A DNA stretch of 33,984 bases from RGIG8767 sp964531805 (GCA_964531805.1 CAZHGE010000021.1:1-33984), one strand, 5' to 3'; counted from the stretch's first letter, positions 7,835 through 15,386 are shown. Notes: a model not told the origin generated them from the sequence alone. Numbers and translations: made by a program.

Positions 7835-9580
7835 ATGGAAACAATTCGTTTTGAAGAATCAGGCATTGATGAAAGAATTATTCGTGCTGTAAAGGAGATG
7901 GGGTTTGAATCCATGTCCCCTATCCAGCAGGAAGCGATTCCTGCCGTATTACGTGGAGAAGATATTATAGGGCAGGCACAGACCGGAACCGGTAAAACTG
8001 CTGCGTTTGGTATTCCTGCACTGCAAATGATAGATCCGTCTGCAAAAGGAGTACAGTGCATCGTGTTATGCCCAACAAGAGAGTTAGCTATTCAGGCAGC
8101 GGATGAAATCCGTAAATATGCAAAATATATGCATGGTATCAAAGTATTGCCAATCTATGGCGGTCAGGATATTAACAGACAGATCCGTTCATTGGCAAGT
8201 AATGTACAGATTGTAGTGGGAACACCGGGGCGTGTGATGGACCATATGCGCCGTCATACTCTGAAATTAAAAAATATTAAATTAATGGTATTGGATGAAG
8301 CGGATGAAATGCTCAATATGGGCTTCCGTGAGGACATTGAGACCATTTTAGAAGGTGTCAGCACAGAACATCAGACGGTGTTATTTTCCGCAACCATGCC
8401 ACAGGCAATTTTAGACATTACATCTCAGTATCAGAAAGCGGATGCAAAGCATATTCAGATACAGAAAAAAGAGCTGACGATTCCTTTGGTAAAACAGTAT
8501 TACTATGAAGTAAAACGGGAAAATAAAGAAGAAGTGGCAGCAAGACTTTTGGATTATTATAATCCACGTCAGACACTTGTTTTTTGTAATACCAAAAAGA
8601 TGGTCGATGAACTCTGTGAGAAATTAAAGGGCAGAGGATATTTCGCGGAAGGCTTACACGGGGATTTATCCCAGGCACAGCGTGATAAGGTTATGCAGGG
8701 CTTCCGGAAAGGAACTACGGAAATTCTGGTTGCAACCGATGTGGCAGCTCGTGGAATCGATGTAGATGATGTGGAAGCGGTTATCAATTATGATGTGCCA
8801 CAGGATATTGAATACTATGTACACCGTATCGGACGTACCGGACGTGCCGGCAGAAGCGGACGTTCGTTTACCCTTGTTGTAGGAAGAGAAATTTATAAAA
8901 TCCGTGAAATTGAAAAGGTATGTAATACGAAAATCAAAGCCAGATGTGTACCTTCCGGTGCCGATGTAACAGCTGCAAAATCAGAGAAGATTTTAACGGA
9001 GATTCTGACTGTTTTAAAAGAGCAGGATTTAAGCACCATGCTTCCGATTATTGAGACAAAATTAAATGAAGAAGACTGTACGGCAATGGAACTTTGCGCT
9101 GCTTTCCTAAAACAACAGATGGGTGAAGAGGCAAAGGACATTCCGACAGAGGATTATTTTGCAGAGCGTAAACGTTTGAAAATGGAAGAACGCAGAAACC
9201 GCAGAGACAGAGTAGACCGTTACCGCAGTGAGAGGGATGGACGCCGCAACAATTATGGTAATCGTGATGATAGGGGTTACCGTGGCGGAAGAGATGGCAA
9301 CCGGGATGAACGTTCTTTCAGAGGCGGAAGAGATGGTGGAAGTGAAGGACGTCGCAATAAAGATGGCAGTCGTTTCTTTGGAATGGATAAGAAGCGTGGA
9401 CAGAAGTATGACTCACGAGACAATAGACGTGATGACCATCGCAGTGATAGAAGAAAGAGTTATCGAGAAGAAGAGGGTAATTCTTCCTCACGTCAAATCA
9501 AAACACTGCCACAGGGGAATGGGAAGAAGAAGGAAAATAAGATTTCCATTACGGAGTATAAGAAGAGGTTTAAGATTTAG
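7835..9580 (+). CDS. DEAD-box ATP-dependent RNA helicase with RGG/RD-rich tail
   Basis: This 581-residue cytoplasmic helicase unwinds RNA duplexes in ribosome assembly or mRNA decay and resembles the CshA/DeaD group. Visible motifs are a Q-motif with the F5 and Q31 positions, Walker A AQTGTGKT (48-55), PTRELA (about 80), GG and TPGR (about 109 and 130), DEAD (154-157), SAT (about 185) and HRIGRTGRAG (about 330). The core is followed by a linker with a DeaD-like region and then about 140 residues of Arg, Asp and Gly with repeated RGGRDG units, a low-complexity RNA-binding tail. A TGAGGAAAA ribosome site precedes the ATG. The stop codon overlaps the start of the methyltransferase gene by one base, linking it to rRNA modification. 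I cannot choose between cshA and deaD. Confidence 0.95.
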   Translation: METIRFEESGIDERIIRAVKEMGFESMSPIQQEAIPAVLRGEDIIGQAQTGTGKTAAFGIPALQMIDPSAKGVQCIVLCPTRELAIQAADEIRKYAKYMHGIKVLPIYGGQDINRQIRSLASNVQIVVGTPGRVMDHMRRHTLKLKNIKLMVLDEADEMLNMGFREDIETILEGVSTEHQTVLFSATMPQAILDITSQYQKADAKHIQIQKKELTIPLVKQYYYEVKRENKEEVAARLLDYYNPRQTLVFCNTKKMVDELCEKLKGRGYFAEGLHGDLSQAQRDKVMQGFRKGTTEILVATDVAARGIDVDDVEAVINYDVPQDIEYYVHRIGRTGRAGRSGRSFTLVVGREIYKIREIEKVCNTKIKARCVPSGADVTAAKSEKILTEILTVLKEQDLSTMLPIIETKLNEEDCTAMELCAAFLKQQMGEEAKDIPTEDYFAERKRLKMEERRNRRDRVDRYRSERDGRRNNYGNRDDRGYRGGRDGNRDERSFRGGRDGGSEGRRNKDGSRFFGMDKKRGQKYDSRDNRRDDHRSDRRKSYREEEGNSSSRQIKTLPQGNGKKKENKISITEYKKRFKI

Positions 9581-10743
9581 TGGAAAAGAAGCAGAAAAAT
9601 AAATTAGATATCTGTCCATATGCGAAACGTTGTGGTGGCTGTGATTATCAGGGCATTTCTTATGAAAAACAGCTTGCCATGAAACAGGAAGAAATGCAGA
9701 AACTTTTAGGCGGTTTTGGAAAAGTAAATCCAGTTATTGGAATGGAGAATCATCTTTATTACCGCAATAAGGTGCATGCTGTTTTTGATCGTGACCGAAA
9801 GGGAAATATTATCTCAGGTGTGTATGAGAAAAATTCGCACCGGGTGGTAAATGTGGATTCCTGTCTGATTGAGGACCAGAGGGCCGATGCGATTATTCTA
9901 ACCATTCGTAAGCTCATCAAAGATTTTAAAATGAAGACATATAATGAGGACACAGGATATGGATTGTTTCGCCATGTTCTCATTCGTACCGGTCATGTAA
10001 GCGGTCAGATACTTGTTGTGCTGGTACTTGCTTCGCCGATTCTGCCTGCGAAAAATAACTTTATCAAGGCTTTACGGGCAGCGCATCCGGAGATCACATC
10101 CATTGTACTTAATGTAAATGATAAAAGAACTAGTATGGTATTGGGAGAGCGAGAGATCGTGCTTTATGGTAAGGGATATATTGAAGATACACTTTGCGGT
10201 CTGACTTACCGCATTTCTCCAAAATCCTTTTACCAGATTAATCCGGTACAAACCGAAAAACTCTATCAGACGGCAGTGGAATACGCTGGTTTGACCGGAA
10301 ATGAAGTGGTATTGGATGCTTACTGTGGAATTGGAACAATAGGTATGACAGCTGCTTCTGTGGCAAAAGAGGTTATTGGCGTAGAATTAAATAAGGATGC
10401 TGTCAAAGATGCAATTGCCAATGCTAAAATAAACGGTATTAAAAATGTTCGTTTTTATAATAAGGACGCCAGCGATTTTATCATGGATATGGCATCTCAA
10501 AAAGCAAAGTGTGACGTTATCTTCATGGATCCGCCACGCAGCGGTTCTACAGAGAAATTCCTTGATTGCGTCGCAGCGTTAGCTCCAAAGCGTGTAGTCT
10601 ACATTTCCTGTGATCCCACGACGTTAGCACGTGATTTAAAATACATCACCAAGAAGGGGTATTGCGTGGAAAAAATGCAACCTTTTGACATGTTTGTTGC
10701 AACAAAACATGCAGAGGTCTGCGTGGCATTAAACAAGATATAA
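9580..10743 (+). CDS. rlmD: 23S rRNA (uracil-5-)-methyltransferase, RlmD/TrmA family
   Basis: This 387-residue SAM-dependent enzyme makes 5-methyluridine, most likely in 23S rRNA. The N-terminal cysteines C12, C18, C21 and a later C95 match the 4Fe-4S cluster of RlmD-type enzymes. The SAM-binding motif is LDAYCGIGTIG (about 245-255), and PPRSG follows at about 318-322. The nucleophile is C344 in YISCDPTTLARD, followed by the usual C-terminal Glu in HAEVCVAL. It lacks the N-terminal TRAM RNA-binding domain seen in longer RlmD proteins (about 430-450 residues). The GTG at 9580 overlaps the helicase stop by one base, so translation is coupled. Whether it is RlmC, RlmD or the dual RlmCD type cannot be told from sequence alone. 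Confidence 0.92.
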   Translation: MEKKQKNKLDICPYAKRCGGCDYQGISYEKQLAMKQEEMQKLLGGFGKVNPVIGMENHLYYRNKVHAVFDRDRKGNIISGVYEKNSHRVVNVDSCLIEDQRADAIILTIRKLIKDFKMKTYNEDTGYGLFRHVLIRTGHVSGQILVVLVLASPILPAKNNFIKALRAAHPEITSIVLNVNDKRTSMVLGEREIVLYGKGYIEDTLCGLTYRISPKSFYQINPVQTEKLYQTAVEYAGLTGNEVVLDAYCGIGTIGMTAASVAKEVIGVELNKDAVKDAIANAKINGIKNVRFYNKDASDFIMDMASQKAKCDVIFMDPPRSGSTEKFLDCVAALAPKRVVYISCDPTTLARDLKYITKKGYCVEKMQPFDMFVATKHAEVCVALNKI

Positions 10744-10755
10744 TGATGCAGTATA

Positions 10756-10773
10756 ATGCGAACAAGTTCGCAT
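10756..10773. repeat. Perfect 8-bp inverted repeat, AA centre
   Basis: ATGCGAAC at 10756-10763 and GTTCGCAT at 10766-10773 are exact reverse complements around AA. The CGAACAAGTTCG core resembles the second palindrome at 10823-10840, so the two may be related sites. Confidence 0.6.
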
Positions 10774-10822
10774 AGGAAAAGAGAAGAAAAAGTAGGGTTT
10801 GACCACAAGATGTTAGTGGTTA

Positions 10823-10840
10823 AAGTCAACAAGTTGACTT
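10823..10840. repeat. Perfect 8-bp inverted repeat, AA centre
   Basis: AAGTCAAC at 10823-10830 and GTTGACTT at 10833-10840 are exact reverse complements around AA, with the same AACAAGTT centre as the palindrome at 10756-10773. It overlaps the right arm of the 9-bp stem at 10798-10824 by two bases. Confidence 0.6.
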
Positions 10841-10886
10841 GGGCAAAAATTAGACTAAAAAATGGCTAGTTTTTGCCCGTTTTTTT
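10841..10886 (+). terminator. Rho-independent terminator of the helicase-rlmD operon
   Basis: A 13-bp stem with one G-U pair (10841-10853 with 10866-10878) around a 12-base loop is followed by GTTTTTTT. It lies about 100 bases after the rlmD stop codon, beyond the two palindromes. Confidence 0.85.
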
Positions 10887-11097
10887 GCCCGTACAAATCC
10901 AAAGCATCAAATGAGGCTTTAGATGAGGCTTTGGGAAGCAGTTTTTTATAAAAGTATACGTTACGAAAAATGTAAATGGACGAAGTGACTTCAAATTGAG
11001 AAAATAGAAGTCTTATAGTACAAATAGCAGAAACAAAATTTGTGCGGATTAGCAAATGGTGAACCTGAAGTTCACTAAAACGTTCACCTAAAATTAA

Positions 11098-11145
11098 AGT
11101 GACTAAGTCAGTGACCAAGATAGTGACCAAGTCAGTGACGAAGTC
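11098..11145. repeat. 12-base tandem repeat, four units
   Basis: Four consecutive 12-base units follow the pattern AGTGACNAAGTC: 11098-11109, 11110-11121 (ends GAT), 11122-11133 and 11134-11145. They differ at one to three positions. They could be protein-binding half-sites or a slippage product; in the frame from 11099 they read VTKS-type units. Confidence 0.75.
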
Positions 11146-11352
11146 GGTATGGGTAGTAGAAACATTGACATCACTGATGTCAATAATGATGTCAATTTCA
11201 GAAGAGGAAGATTCAGTGTTAGAATGTAAAGGATATATTAAAGAAGTATTTTCTGTAATTAGTGAGGTCGAATAAAAGCAAAAGAAATGACAAAAGAAAT
11301 ACCACCAAAGTTGGCGAATGGGAAGTAATTAAATAAAACTTATTGCTTTCTA

Positions 11353-11381
11353 TTGATAATATTTCGGTATGCCGATATAAT
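11353..11381 (+). promoter_or_regulatory. Promoter with overlapping dyad operator upstream of the HipBA-like pair
   Basis: TTGATA (11353-11358) and TATAAT (11376-11381) are 17 bases apart, an ideal sigma-A spacing. Between and overlapping them is an inverted repeat, TATTTCGG (11360-11367) and CCGATATA (11372-11379), matching at 7 of 8 positions around TATG. This is a good candidate operator for autoregulation by the HTH protein encoded next; HipB-type regulators are known to bind such dyads at their own promoters. Confidence 0.75.
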
Positions 11382-11403
11382 GGATAGAGAGGAGGAAGAG
11401 GCG

Positions 11404-11832
11404 ATGGTAGAAAGGTTATTAAAAAAACAGAACATGACAAAATACCGACTTGCGGTAGAAGCAGGTATTCCTCACGCTACACTGAATGATATATGTAGTG
11501 GAAAAACCAGACTGGAAAAGTGCAGTGCAGAAACGGTATATAAATTAGCAAAGGTACTGGGCGTTTCCATGGAGATGCTAACAGTTGCAGCAATACAGAA
11601 TGCAGAAAGGGAACGTGCCTACGAGTATGGTCTGCCGGAATATCTGCAGCATGATTTAGATGCCTACAAGGAAGGCCTTAAAGTTAAGTCTGATTTACTG
11701 GACTGTTTGTGGGGAGAACTGTACGGAAGCATTAATATAGCAGAAATTAATGATAGAGCAATTACACGGGAACATGCAGAATTTTTACGAAACAAGTATC
11801 TTTTCGGAGGAAAACATGACAGGAACGATTGA
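11404..11832 (+). CDS. XRE-family HTH regulator (HipB-like antitoxin candidate)
   Basis: With the ATG at 11404 the protein is 142 residues; an earlier in-frame start at 11353 falls in the -35 element and cannot be used. AGGAGG at 11390-11395 is an excellent ribosome site. Residues of about 3-60 form a Cro/C1-type helix-turn-helix (KYRLAVEAGIPHATLNDICSGKTR). About 80 further residues follow, with an acidic, helical look and no family I recognise. The next gene, a HipA-like kinase, overlaps its end by 17 bases, which is the usual antitoxin-before-toxin order. The dyad over the promoter suggests it represses itself, alone or with the kinase. Confidence 0.85.
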   Translation: MVERLLKKQNMTKYRLAVEAGIPHATLNDICSGKTRLEKCSAETVYKLAKVLGVSMEMLTVAAIQNAERERAYEYGLPEYLQHDLDAYKEGLKVKSDLLDCLWGELYGSINIAEINDRAITREHAEFLRNKYLFGGKHDRND

Positions 11833-12748
11833 TTTTACAAACTGCAAGAAAATTTTAGGAAGGGCATACAATGGTGCTAACGGAAAGAAGATTGCAGTGG
11901 AATATAATGGAAGAGAGTATATGCTTAAGTTTCCACCGTCCGGTGCTACGAAGCCGACAGAACTGTCCTATACCAACAGTTGCATCAGCGAGCATATTGC
12001 AAGCAGTATTTTTAACATGGTTGGTATCAAGGCACAGGAAACCCTGCTTGGAACCTATGAAGTAAGCGGGAAAACGAAGGTGGTATGTGCGTGCCGGGAT
12101 TTTACGGAAGACAGGTATCGGTTGTTTGACTTTTGCTCCATAAAAAATACCATTTTAGATTCCGAGTCCGGAGGAAGCGGAACCGAACTGGCAGACATTA
12201 TGGATACCATAGAAAAACAACAGTATGTGGAACCATCCCTTTTGATGCAGCACTTTTGGAATGTATTTGTGGTAGATGCCTTGCTTGGAAATTTTGACAG
12301 GCACAATGGAAATTGGGGCTTTCTGTATGATGATTCCACAAAAGAGGCAAGCCTTGCTCCGATTTATGACTGCGGAAGCTGTCTGTTGCCACAGGCAGAC
12401 GAAAGGATTATGGAACAAGCACTGGTAAATGAAGATGTGTTGAATGCCAGAATATACCAATTTCCAACATCCGCAATTAAGTTAGACGGAAGAAAAATCA
12501 ATTACTATGATTTTCTTATGTCAGCAGAGGAGCCGGAATGCAATGCGGCAATACAAAGAATGGTTCCGAAAATTAACTTGGAGCAGATAAAGGGGTTTAT
12601 TGATGAAGTACCCTTTATCATCGAGTTGCAGAAAAACTTTTATAAGAGATATATAACCGCAAGGTTTGAACAGATTTTAAAGCCTGCCTATGACATGGTA
12701 ATGTCAGAAAAGCAGGAGTTGTCAGAACCGAAAATAACAATGCAATAG
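11816..12748 (+). CDS. HipA/CtkA-like Ser/Thr kinase domain protein
   Basis: With the ATG at 11816 (GGAGG at 11806-11810) the protein is 310 residues; a longer frame from 11750 lacks a ribosome site. Kinase features of the HipA fold are visible. K38 in YMLKFP should contact ATP, a SYTNSCISEH segment (51-60) matches the HipA Ser-Glu-His region, GNFDRHNGNWGF holds the catalytic D161 and N166, and APIYDCGSC holds the metal-binding D185. It is shorter than E. coli HipA (440) and lacks its N-terminal subdomain, which is like CtkA-type kinases. It probably phosphorylates a translation-related or other target when free of its HTH partner. The target is unknown. Confidence 0.85.
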   Translation: MTGTIDFTNCKKILGRAYNGANGKKIAVEYNGREYMLKFPPSGATKPTELSYTNSCISEHIASSIFNMVGIKAQETLLGTYEVSGKTKVVCACRDFTEDRYRLFDFCSIKNTILDSESGGSGTELADIMDTIEKQQYVEPSLLMQHFWNVFVVDALLGNFDRHNGNWGFLYDDSTKEASLAPIYDCGSCLLPQADERIMEQALVNEDVLNARIYQFPTSAIKLDGRKINYYDFLMSAEEPECNAAIQRMVPKINLEQIKGFIDEVPFIIELQKNFYKRYITARFEQILKPAYDMVMSEKQELSEPKITMQ

Positions 12749-12769
12749 AGATGTCGTAAGAGGTGTGCC

Positions 12770-12806
12770 GCGCAAATAAGTCATGGGATGTGCATCTTTA
12801 TTGCGC
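12770..12806 (+). other. Stem-loop after the HipA-like gene
   Basis: GCGCAAATAA (12770-12779) pairs with TTATTGCGC (12798-12806) with one bulged base, and an inner GATG-TG-CATC hairpin (12787-12796) sits in the loop. No T-tract follows, so it may stabilise or process the mRNA rather than terminate it. Confidence 0.45.
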
Positions 12807-12918
12807 ACTCATGGCATGTTGAAACCGTTTGTTTGCTTTCCAAGAAATAGAGTAGATTGAAAAATTGAATTGCTTCCCGCATGATTTTGCTATGGCTCAA
12901 TCAACTGGAGGCGGGATA

Positions 12919-12939
12919 ATGATTGAATATGTTAGGTAG
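12919..12939 (+). other. Six-codon upstream frame ahead of the NUDIX gene
   Basis: ATG at 12919 follows GGAGG (12906-12910) at suitable spacing and encodes MIEYVR then TAG at 12937. It overlaps the possible earlier starts of the NUDIX gene in another frame and could mark an upstream regulatory frame, or simply be chance. Confidence 0.25.
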
Positions 12940-12967
12940 GAAGAAATCAGGGAGAATAGACAGAATT

Positions 12968-13564
12968 ATGAATCAAGGCAAAGAAAATATAGAAGTTCTT
13001 GAATGGAAAGAAATCAGTACAGAACACATTATAAAAGATGAATGGATTGACTTTAGGAAATCTGCATACCGTTTTCCGGACGGAAGTGTATTTGAACCAT
13101 TTTATAGTTATAGCCGTAGAGATTATGTTGTAATTGTTGCATCAGATGTAGATGGAAACTTTCTTTGCGTCCGCCAATTCAGACAGGGAATTAAAAAAGT
13201 AACCACTGAATTTCCGGCTGGAGGAATAGAACGTAAGGATGGAAGAGAATATGGGGAAGGAAATGATTTATCAGCAGAAAATGCCTTGTTAGCAGCGAAA
13301 CGCGAACTGTTGGAGGAAACCGGCTATGAATCAGATGAATGGAAACATCTGCTTACCGTGCCTTCCAATGCGACAATGGCTGATAATTATGCTCATTTGT
13401 ATGTTGCGAGAAACTGTCGCAGGGTGTCGGAGCAGTCTCTTGACGAAACGGAATTTTTAAATGTGATGTTGCTTTCAGCACAAGAAATCGAGGAGATGAT
13501 TGAAAAGGGAGAGTTCCAGCAGGCAATGCATATTATGGCATGGTTACTATCAAACAAGAAGTAA
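12968..13564 (+). CDS. NUDIX hydrolase (ADP-ribose pyrophosphatase-like)
   Basis: The protein has a complete Nudix box, Gx5Ex7RExxEExGx, with G98, E104, R112, E113, E116, E117 and G119 when numbered from the ATG at 12968. It likely hydrolyses a nucleoside diphosphate derivative such as ADP-ribose, as the N-terminal WKEISTEHIIKDEWIDFRK and PAGGIE segments resemble that group. A roughly 10-residue polar insertion (ERKDGREYGE) precedes the box. The start is uncertain: ATG 12929 and TTG 12923 are also in frame and would add 13 or 15 basic residues. A GGAGGCGGG site at 12906-12914 best fits an out-of-frame ATG at 12919 that opens a six-codon upstream frame. Function beyond the family is inferred. 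Confidence 0.88.
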   Translation: MNQGKENIEVLEWKEISTEHIIKDEWIDFRKSAYRFPDGSVFEPFYSYSRRDYVVIVASDVDGNFLCVRQFRQGIKKVTTEFPAGGIERKDGREYGEGNDLSAENALLAAKRELLEETGYESDEWKHLLTVPSNATMADNYAHLYVARNCRRVSEQSLDETEFLNVMLLSAQEIEEMIEKGEFQQAMHIMAWLLSNKK

Positions 13565-13596
13565 TAAGTACAGTGATGGAACGTGATTTAACACGT

Positions 13597-13608
13597 AGGT
13601 TATAACCT
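13597..13608. repeat. 12-base perfect palindrome upstream of the GNAT gene
   Basis: AGGTTATAACCT is fully self-complementary. It lies just after an ACGTG (13581)/CACGT (13592) inverted repeat, so two dyads stand side by side in the 71-base gap between the NUDIX and GNAT genes. It could be an operator; nothing shows the binding protein. Confidence 0.4.
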
Positions 13609-13635
13609 GAAAATAAAAAACGAGAGTATATTGAT

Positions 13636-14178
13636 ATGAACCTGAAAAAAGCAGTTAGCCGAAGGGATTGGAAGCGAATAAAAAAACTATATATGTCAGC
13701 CTTTCCAAAATGTGAAAGAAAGCCATTTGCTATAATCCGGTATAAGCAGTATAAAAGAGCCGCTGATGTATGGATGTTGGAAGATGGGGGAGAATTTATT
13801 GGTTTGGCTATTACCATGAATGGTCCGGATTTGGTTTTGCTTGATTACTTTGCAATTGATGATTCCAAAAGAGGAAAAGGGTATGGAAGTAAAGCACTAA
13901 AACTATTGCAGGAAAGGTATGCGGGATACCGTTTCTTCTTGGAAATTGAGCGCACAGATGTGGAGGCAGATAATATAGAGGAACGGAAAAGAAGGAAATC
14001 TTTTTATCTTCAAAATGGTATGACGGAATTGAGTGTCCATGCGGTTTTATTTGGAGTTAAGATGGAACTGCTGGGCTATCAGTGTGAAGTAAATTTTGAG
14101 GAATACCGAAATTTATATGTATCCAATTATGGTAATTTAACAAAGAAAAATGTAGTTAAGGATGATGCAGAACTTTAG
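13636..14178 (+). CDS. GNAT family N-acetyltransferase (paralogue of 20645-21172)
   Basis: This 180-residue protein has the acetyl-CoA binding motif of the GNAT fold in the DYFAIDDSKRGKGYGSKAL segment (R/QxxGxG, here RGKGYG, about residues 77-82), followed by a helix and FLEIERTDVEADN. The C-terminal part contains FYLQNGM and LFGVKMELLGY, typical of Lachnospiraceae GNATs. The substrate is unknown. A closely similar protein (about three quarters of residues alike by eye) is encoded about 6.5 kb downstream, on the other side of the lac module. The gene ends before a strong bidirectional terminator shared with the convergent AraC gene. Confidence 0.85.
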   Translation: MNLKKAVSRRDWKRIKKLYMSAFPKCERKPFAIIRYKQYKRAADVWMLEDGGEFIGLAITMNGPDLVLLDYFAIDDSKRGKGYGSKALKLLQERYAGYRFFLEIERTDVEADNIEERKRRKSFYLQNGMTELSVHAVLFGVKMELLGYQCEVNFEEYRNLYVSNYGNLTKKNVVKDDAEL

Positions 14179-14385
14179 AAATGATATAAATGATGTTTGA
14201 AAAATTCTGCATAGAAGTTAAGGATGTTTTCATAAAAACGTTTCATATTGTTGTCCTCCTTTCTTGTTTTGATGGCTTTAGTTTAAACCATTGTATGGAA
14301 TATTACTTGCCAAAATCAATTAAGAAGTGGACAAATCTTGCAAAACAAACGCCGACACGCGTTGCGAGTCGTCTTATTGTAATGC

Positions 14386-14425
14386 AAAAGAGAAAGAATC
14401 AACATGCGGAGATTCTTTCTCTTTT
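14386..14425. terminator. Bidirectional terminator between GNAT and AraC genes
   Basis: A 15-bp perfect stem (14386-14400 with 14411-14425) around a 10-base loop has A-tracts on the left and T-tracts on the right. It ends the GNAT transcript on plus and the AraC transcript on minus; the AraC stop codon begins four bases beyond it. The 14179-14385 stretch before it holds no supported gene; an 80-residue frame from a weak start there looks spurious. Confidence 0.88.
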
Positions 14426-14428
14426 TGT

Positions 14429-15283
14429 TTAGAATTTAATGTTTTTACGATATTCAGATGGCGATAAACCCTTTGCTTTTTTAAATATACGGCTAAAATA
14501 AAGTGGATTATCATAACCTACAATACAAGCAATTTCCGTAATGTTGTATGTAGGATCCTGTAAAAGAATTTCAGCATTATATATCCGCTTGGATAAAATG
14601 TATTGCATGGGAGTCTGCCCGGTACAGTGTTTAAAGTTGCGTATGAACCAACTGACACTGACATGATTATTTTGTGCATATTCATCAATGCTGATTTCTT
14701 CGCTATAATGCTCATTGAAATATACTGTCGCTTTGTCGATTTCTTCCACCACACGCATGTTGTCCGTTTTTAGAGTGGATGCAAAAAATCTTTGAAGTGT
14801 AATAAACAATTGTCTTAAATACATTTCCAGCATTTCAGCATAATTCTCTTTACACATTTGCAGTTCGTAAATCATATTCCGGAATATATTTTGGTATTCA
14901 AGGCTGGAACCGCAGTAGAATACCTGCTTATCATTAGTCAAACCATAAGAATGGAGTATGTTGGTAACATTTCCGCCCGTAAAATGAACCCAATACGCTT
15001 CCGTCTGATCTTCACCATAATACTCGTATTTTTGAGGTTCCTTGGGACGATAGAGTACCATATGGCCTGCTGTTACTATTTGCTCTTTGCCGTCAAAATG
15101 AAAATGTGCTTTACCGGAAGCAATATAAAGCAACTGAAAATCCCGTCTGCCTCTGGGTCTCCAGGTTGGCAATAGGGGACGGGTATATAGCCGGTAAGTT
15201 CCACAGCTTGTTACTATAAGAGGTTTAGATTTATCCTTAATGTCAATCAGGGTATTGTTTAAATAGGCATTATTTGTGTACAT
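14429..15283 (-). CDS. AraC family transcriptional regulator of the lac module
   Basis: This 284-residue regulator has a cupin-like sugar-binding N-terminal domain (residues of about 20-150, with GKAHFHFDGKEQIVTAGHMVLYRP) and a C-terminal AraC DNA-binding domain. The latter has two helix-turn-helix units (ISIDEYAQNNHVSVSWFIRNF and ITEIACIVGYDNPLYFSRIFKK). An AGGAGG site precedes the minus-strand ATG at 15283. It is divergent from the GPH symporter-lacLM operon, 220 bases away, and probably activates it with a beta-galactoside or its product as signal. Direct repeats of TTTGTGCATGT in the shared region (15345 and 15376) are candidate binding sites. The inducer is inferred from context only. 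Confidence 0.92.
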   Translation of the reverse strand: MYTNNAYLNNTLIDIKDKSKPLIVTSCGTYRLYTRPLLPTWRPRGRRDFQLLYIASGKAHFHFDGKEQIVTAGHMVLYRPKEPQKYEYYGEDQTEAYWVHFTGGNVTNILHSYGLTNDKQVFYCGSSLEYQNIFRNMIYELQMCKENYAEMLEMYLRQLFITLQRFFASTLKTDNMRVVEEIDKATVYFNEHYSEEISIDEYAQNNHVSVSWFIRNFKHCTGQTPMQYILSKRIYNAEILLQDPTYNITEIACIVGYDNPLYFSRIFKKAKGLSPSEYRKNIKF

Positions 15284-15344
15284 TGAAACCTCCTAATAAA
15301 ATGATGAATATATAAGATTGTGAAAATGAACAAAAATGATACGG

Positions 15345-15386
15345 TTTGTGCATGTAATTTTTCTCATTTTACCATTTTGTGCATGT
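15345..15386. promoter_or_regulatory. Candidate AraC operator: two direct repeats
   Basis: TTTGTGCATGT occurs exactly at 15345-15355 and 15376-15386, 31 bases apart (about three helical turns). AraC-family proteins bind direct repeats on one face of the helix. The repeats lie between the divergent regulator and symporter genes. The regulator that binds is inferred. Confidence 0.6.

Larger units (their letters stand above)
10744..11352. other. Gene-free spacer rich in palindromes
   Basis: No convincing gene lies in these roughly 600 bases. It contains two perfect 8-bp palindromes with an AA centre (10756-10773 and 10823-10840), a 9-bp stem (10798-10806 with 10816-10824), a terminator (10841-10886), GTGAAC/GTTCAC stems near 11059-11088 and a 12-base tandem repeat (11098-11145). 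A plus-strand frame runs from GTG 11099 to TAA 11273 through that repeat (58 residues beginning VTKSVTKIVTKS), but it has no ribosome site and a low-complexity start. A 91-residue minus-strand frame over the same DNA is likewise unsupported. Confidence 0.6.

Noticed and set aside
10855..11130. 91-residue minus-strand frame in the palindrome-rich spacer
   Set aside because: It crosses the terminator stem, has no ribosome site, and its codons come from repeats and dyads; no family is recognisable.
11098..11145. CRISPR array
   Set aside because: The 12-base units are directly adjacent with no spacers and differ between copies, and no cas genes are present.
14190..14432. 80-residue plus-strand frame after the first GNAT gene
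   Set aside because: It runs through the bidirectional terminator into the AraC stop, has a weak start and no ribosome site, and shows no recognisable domain.
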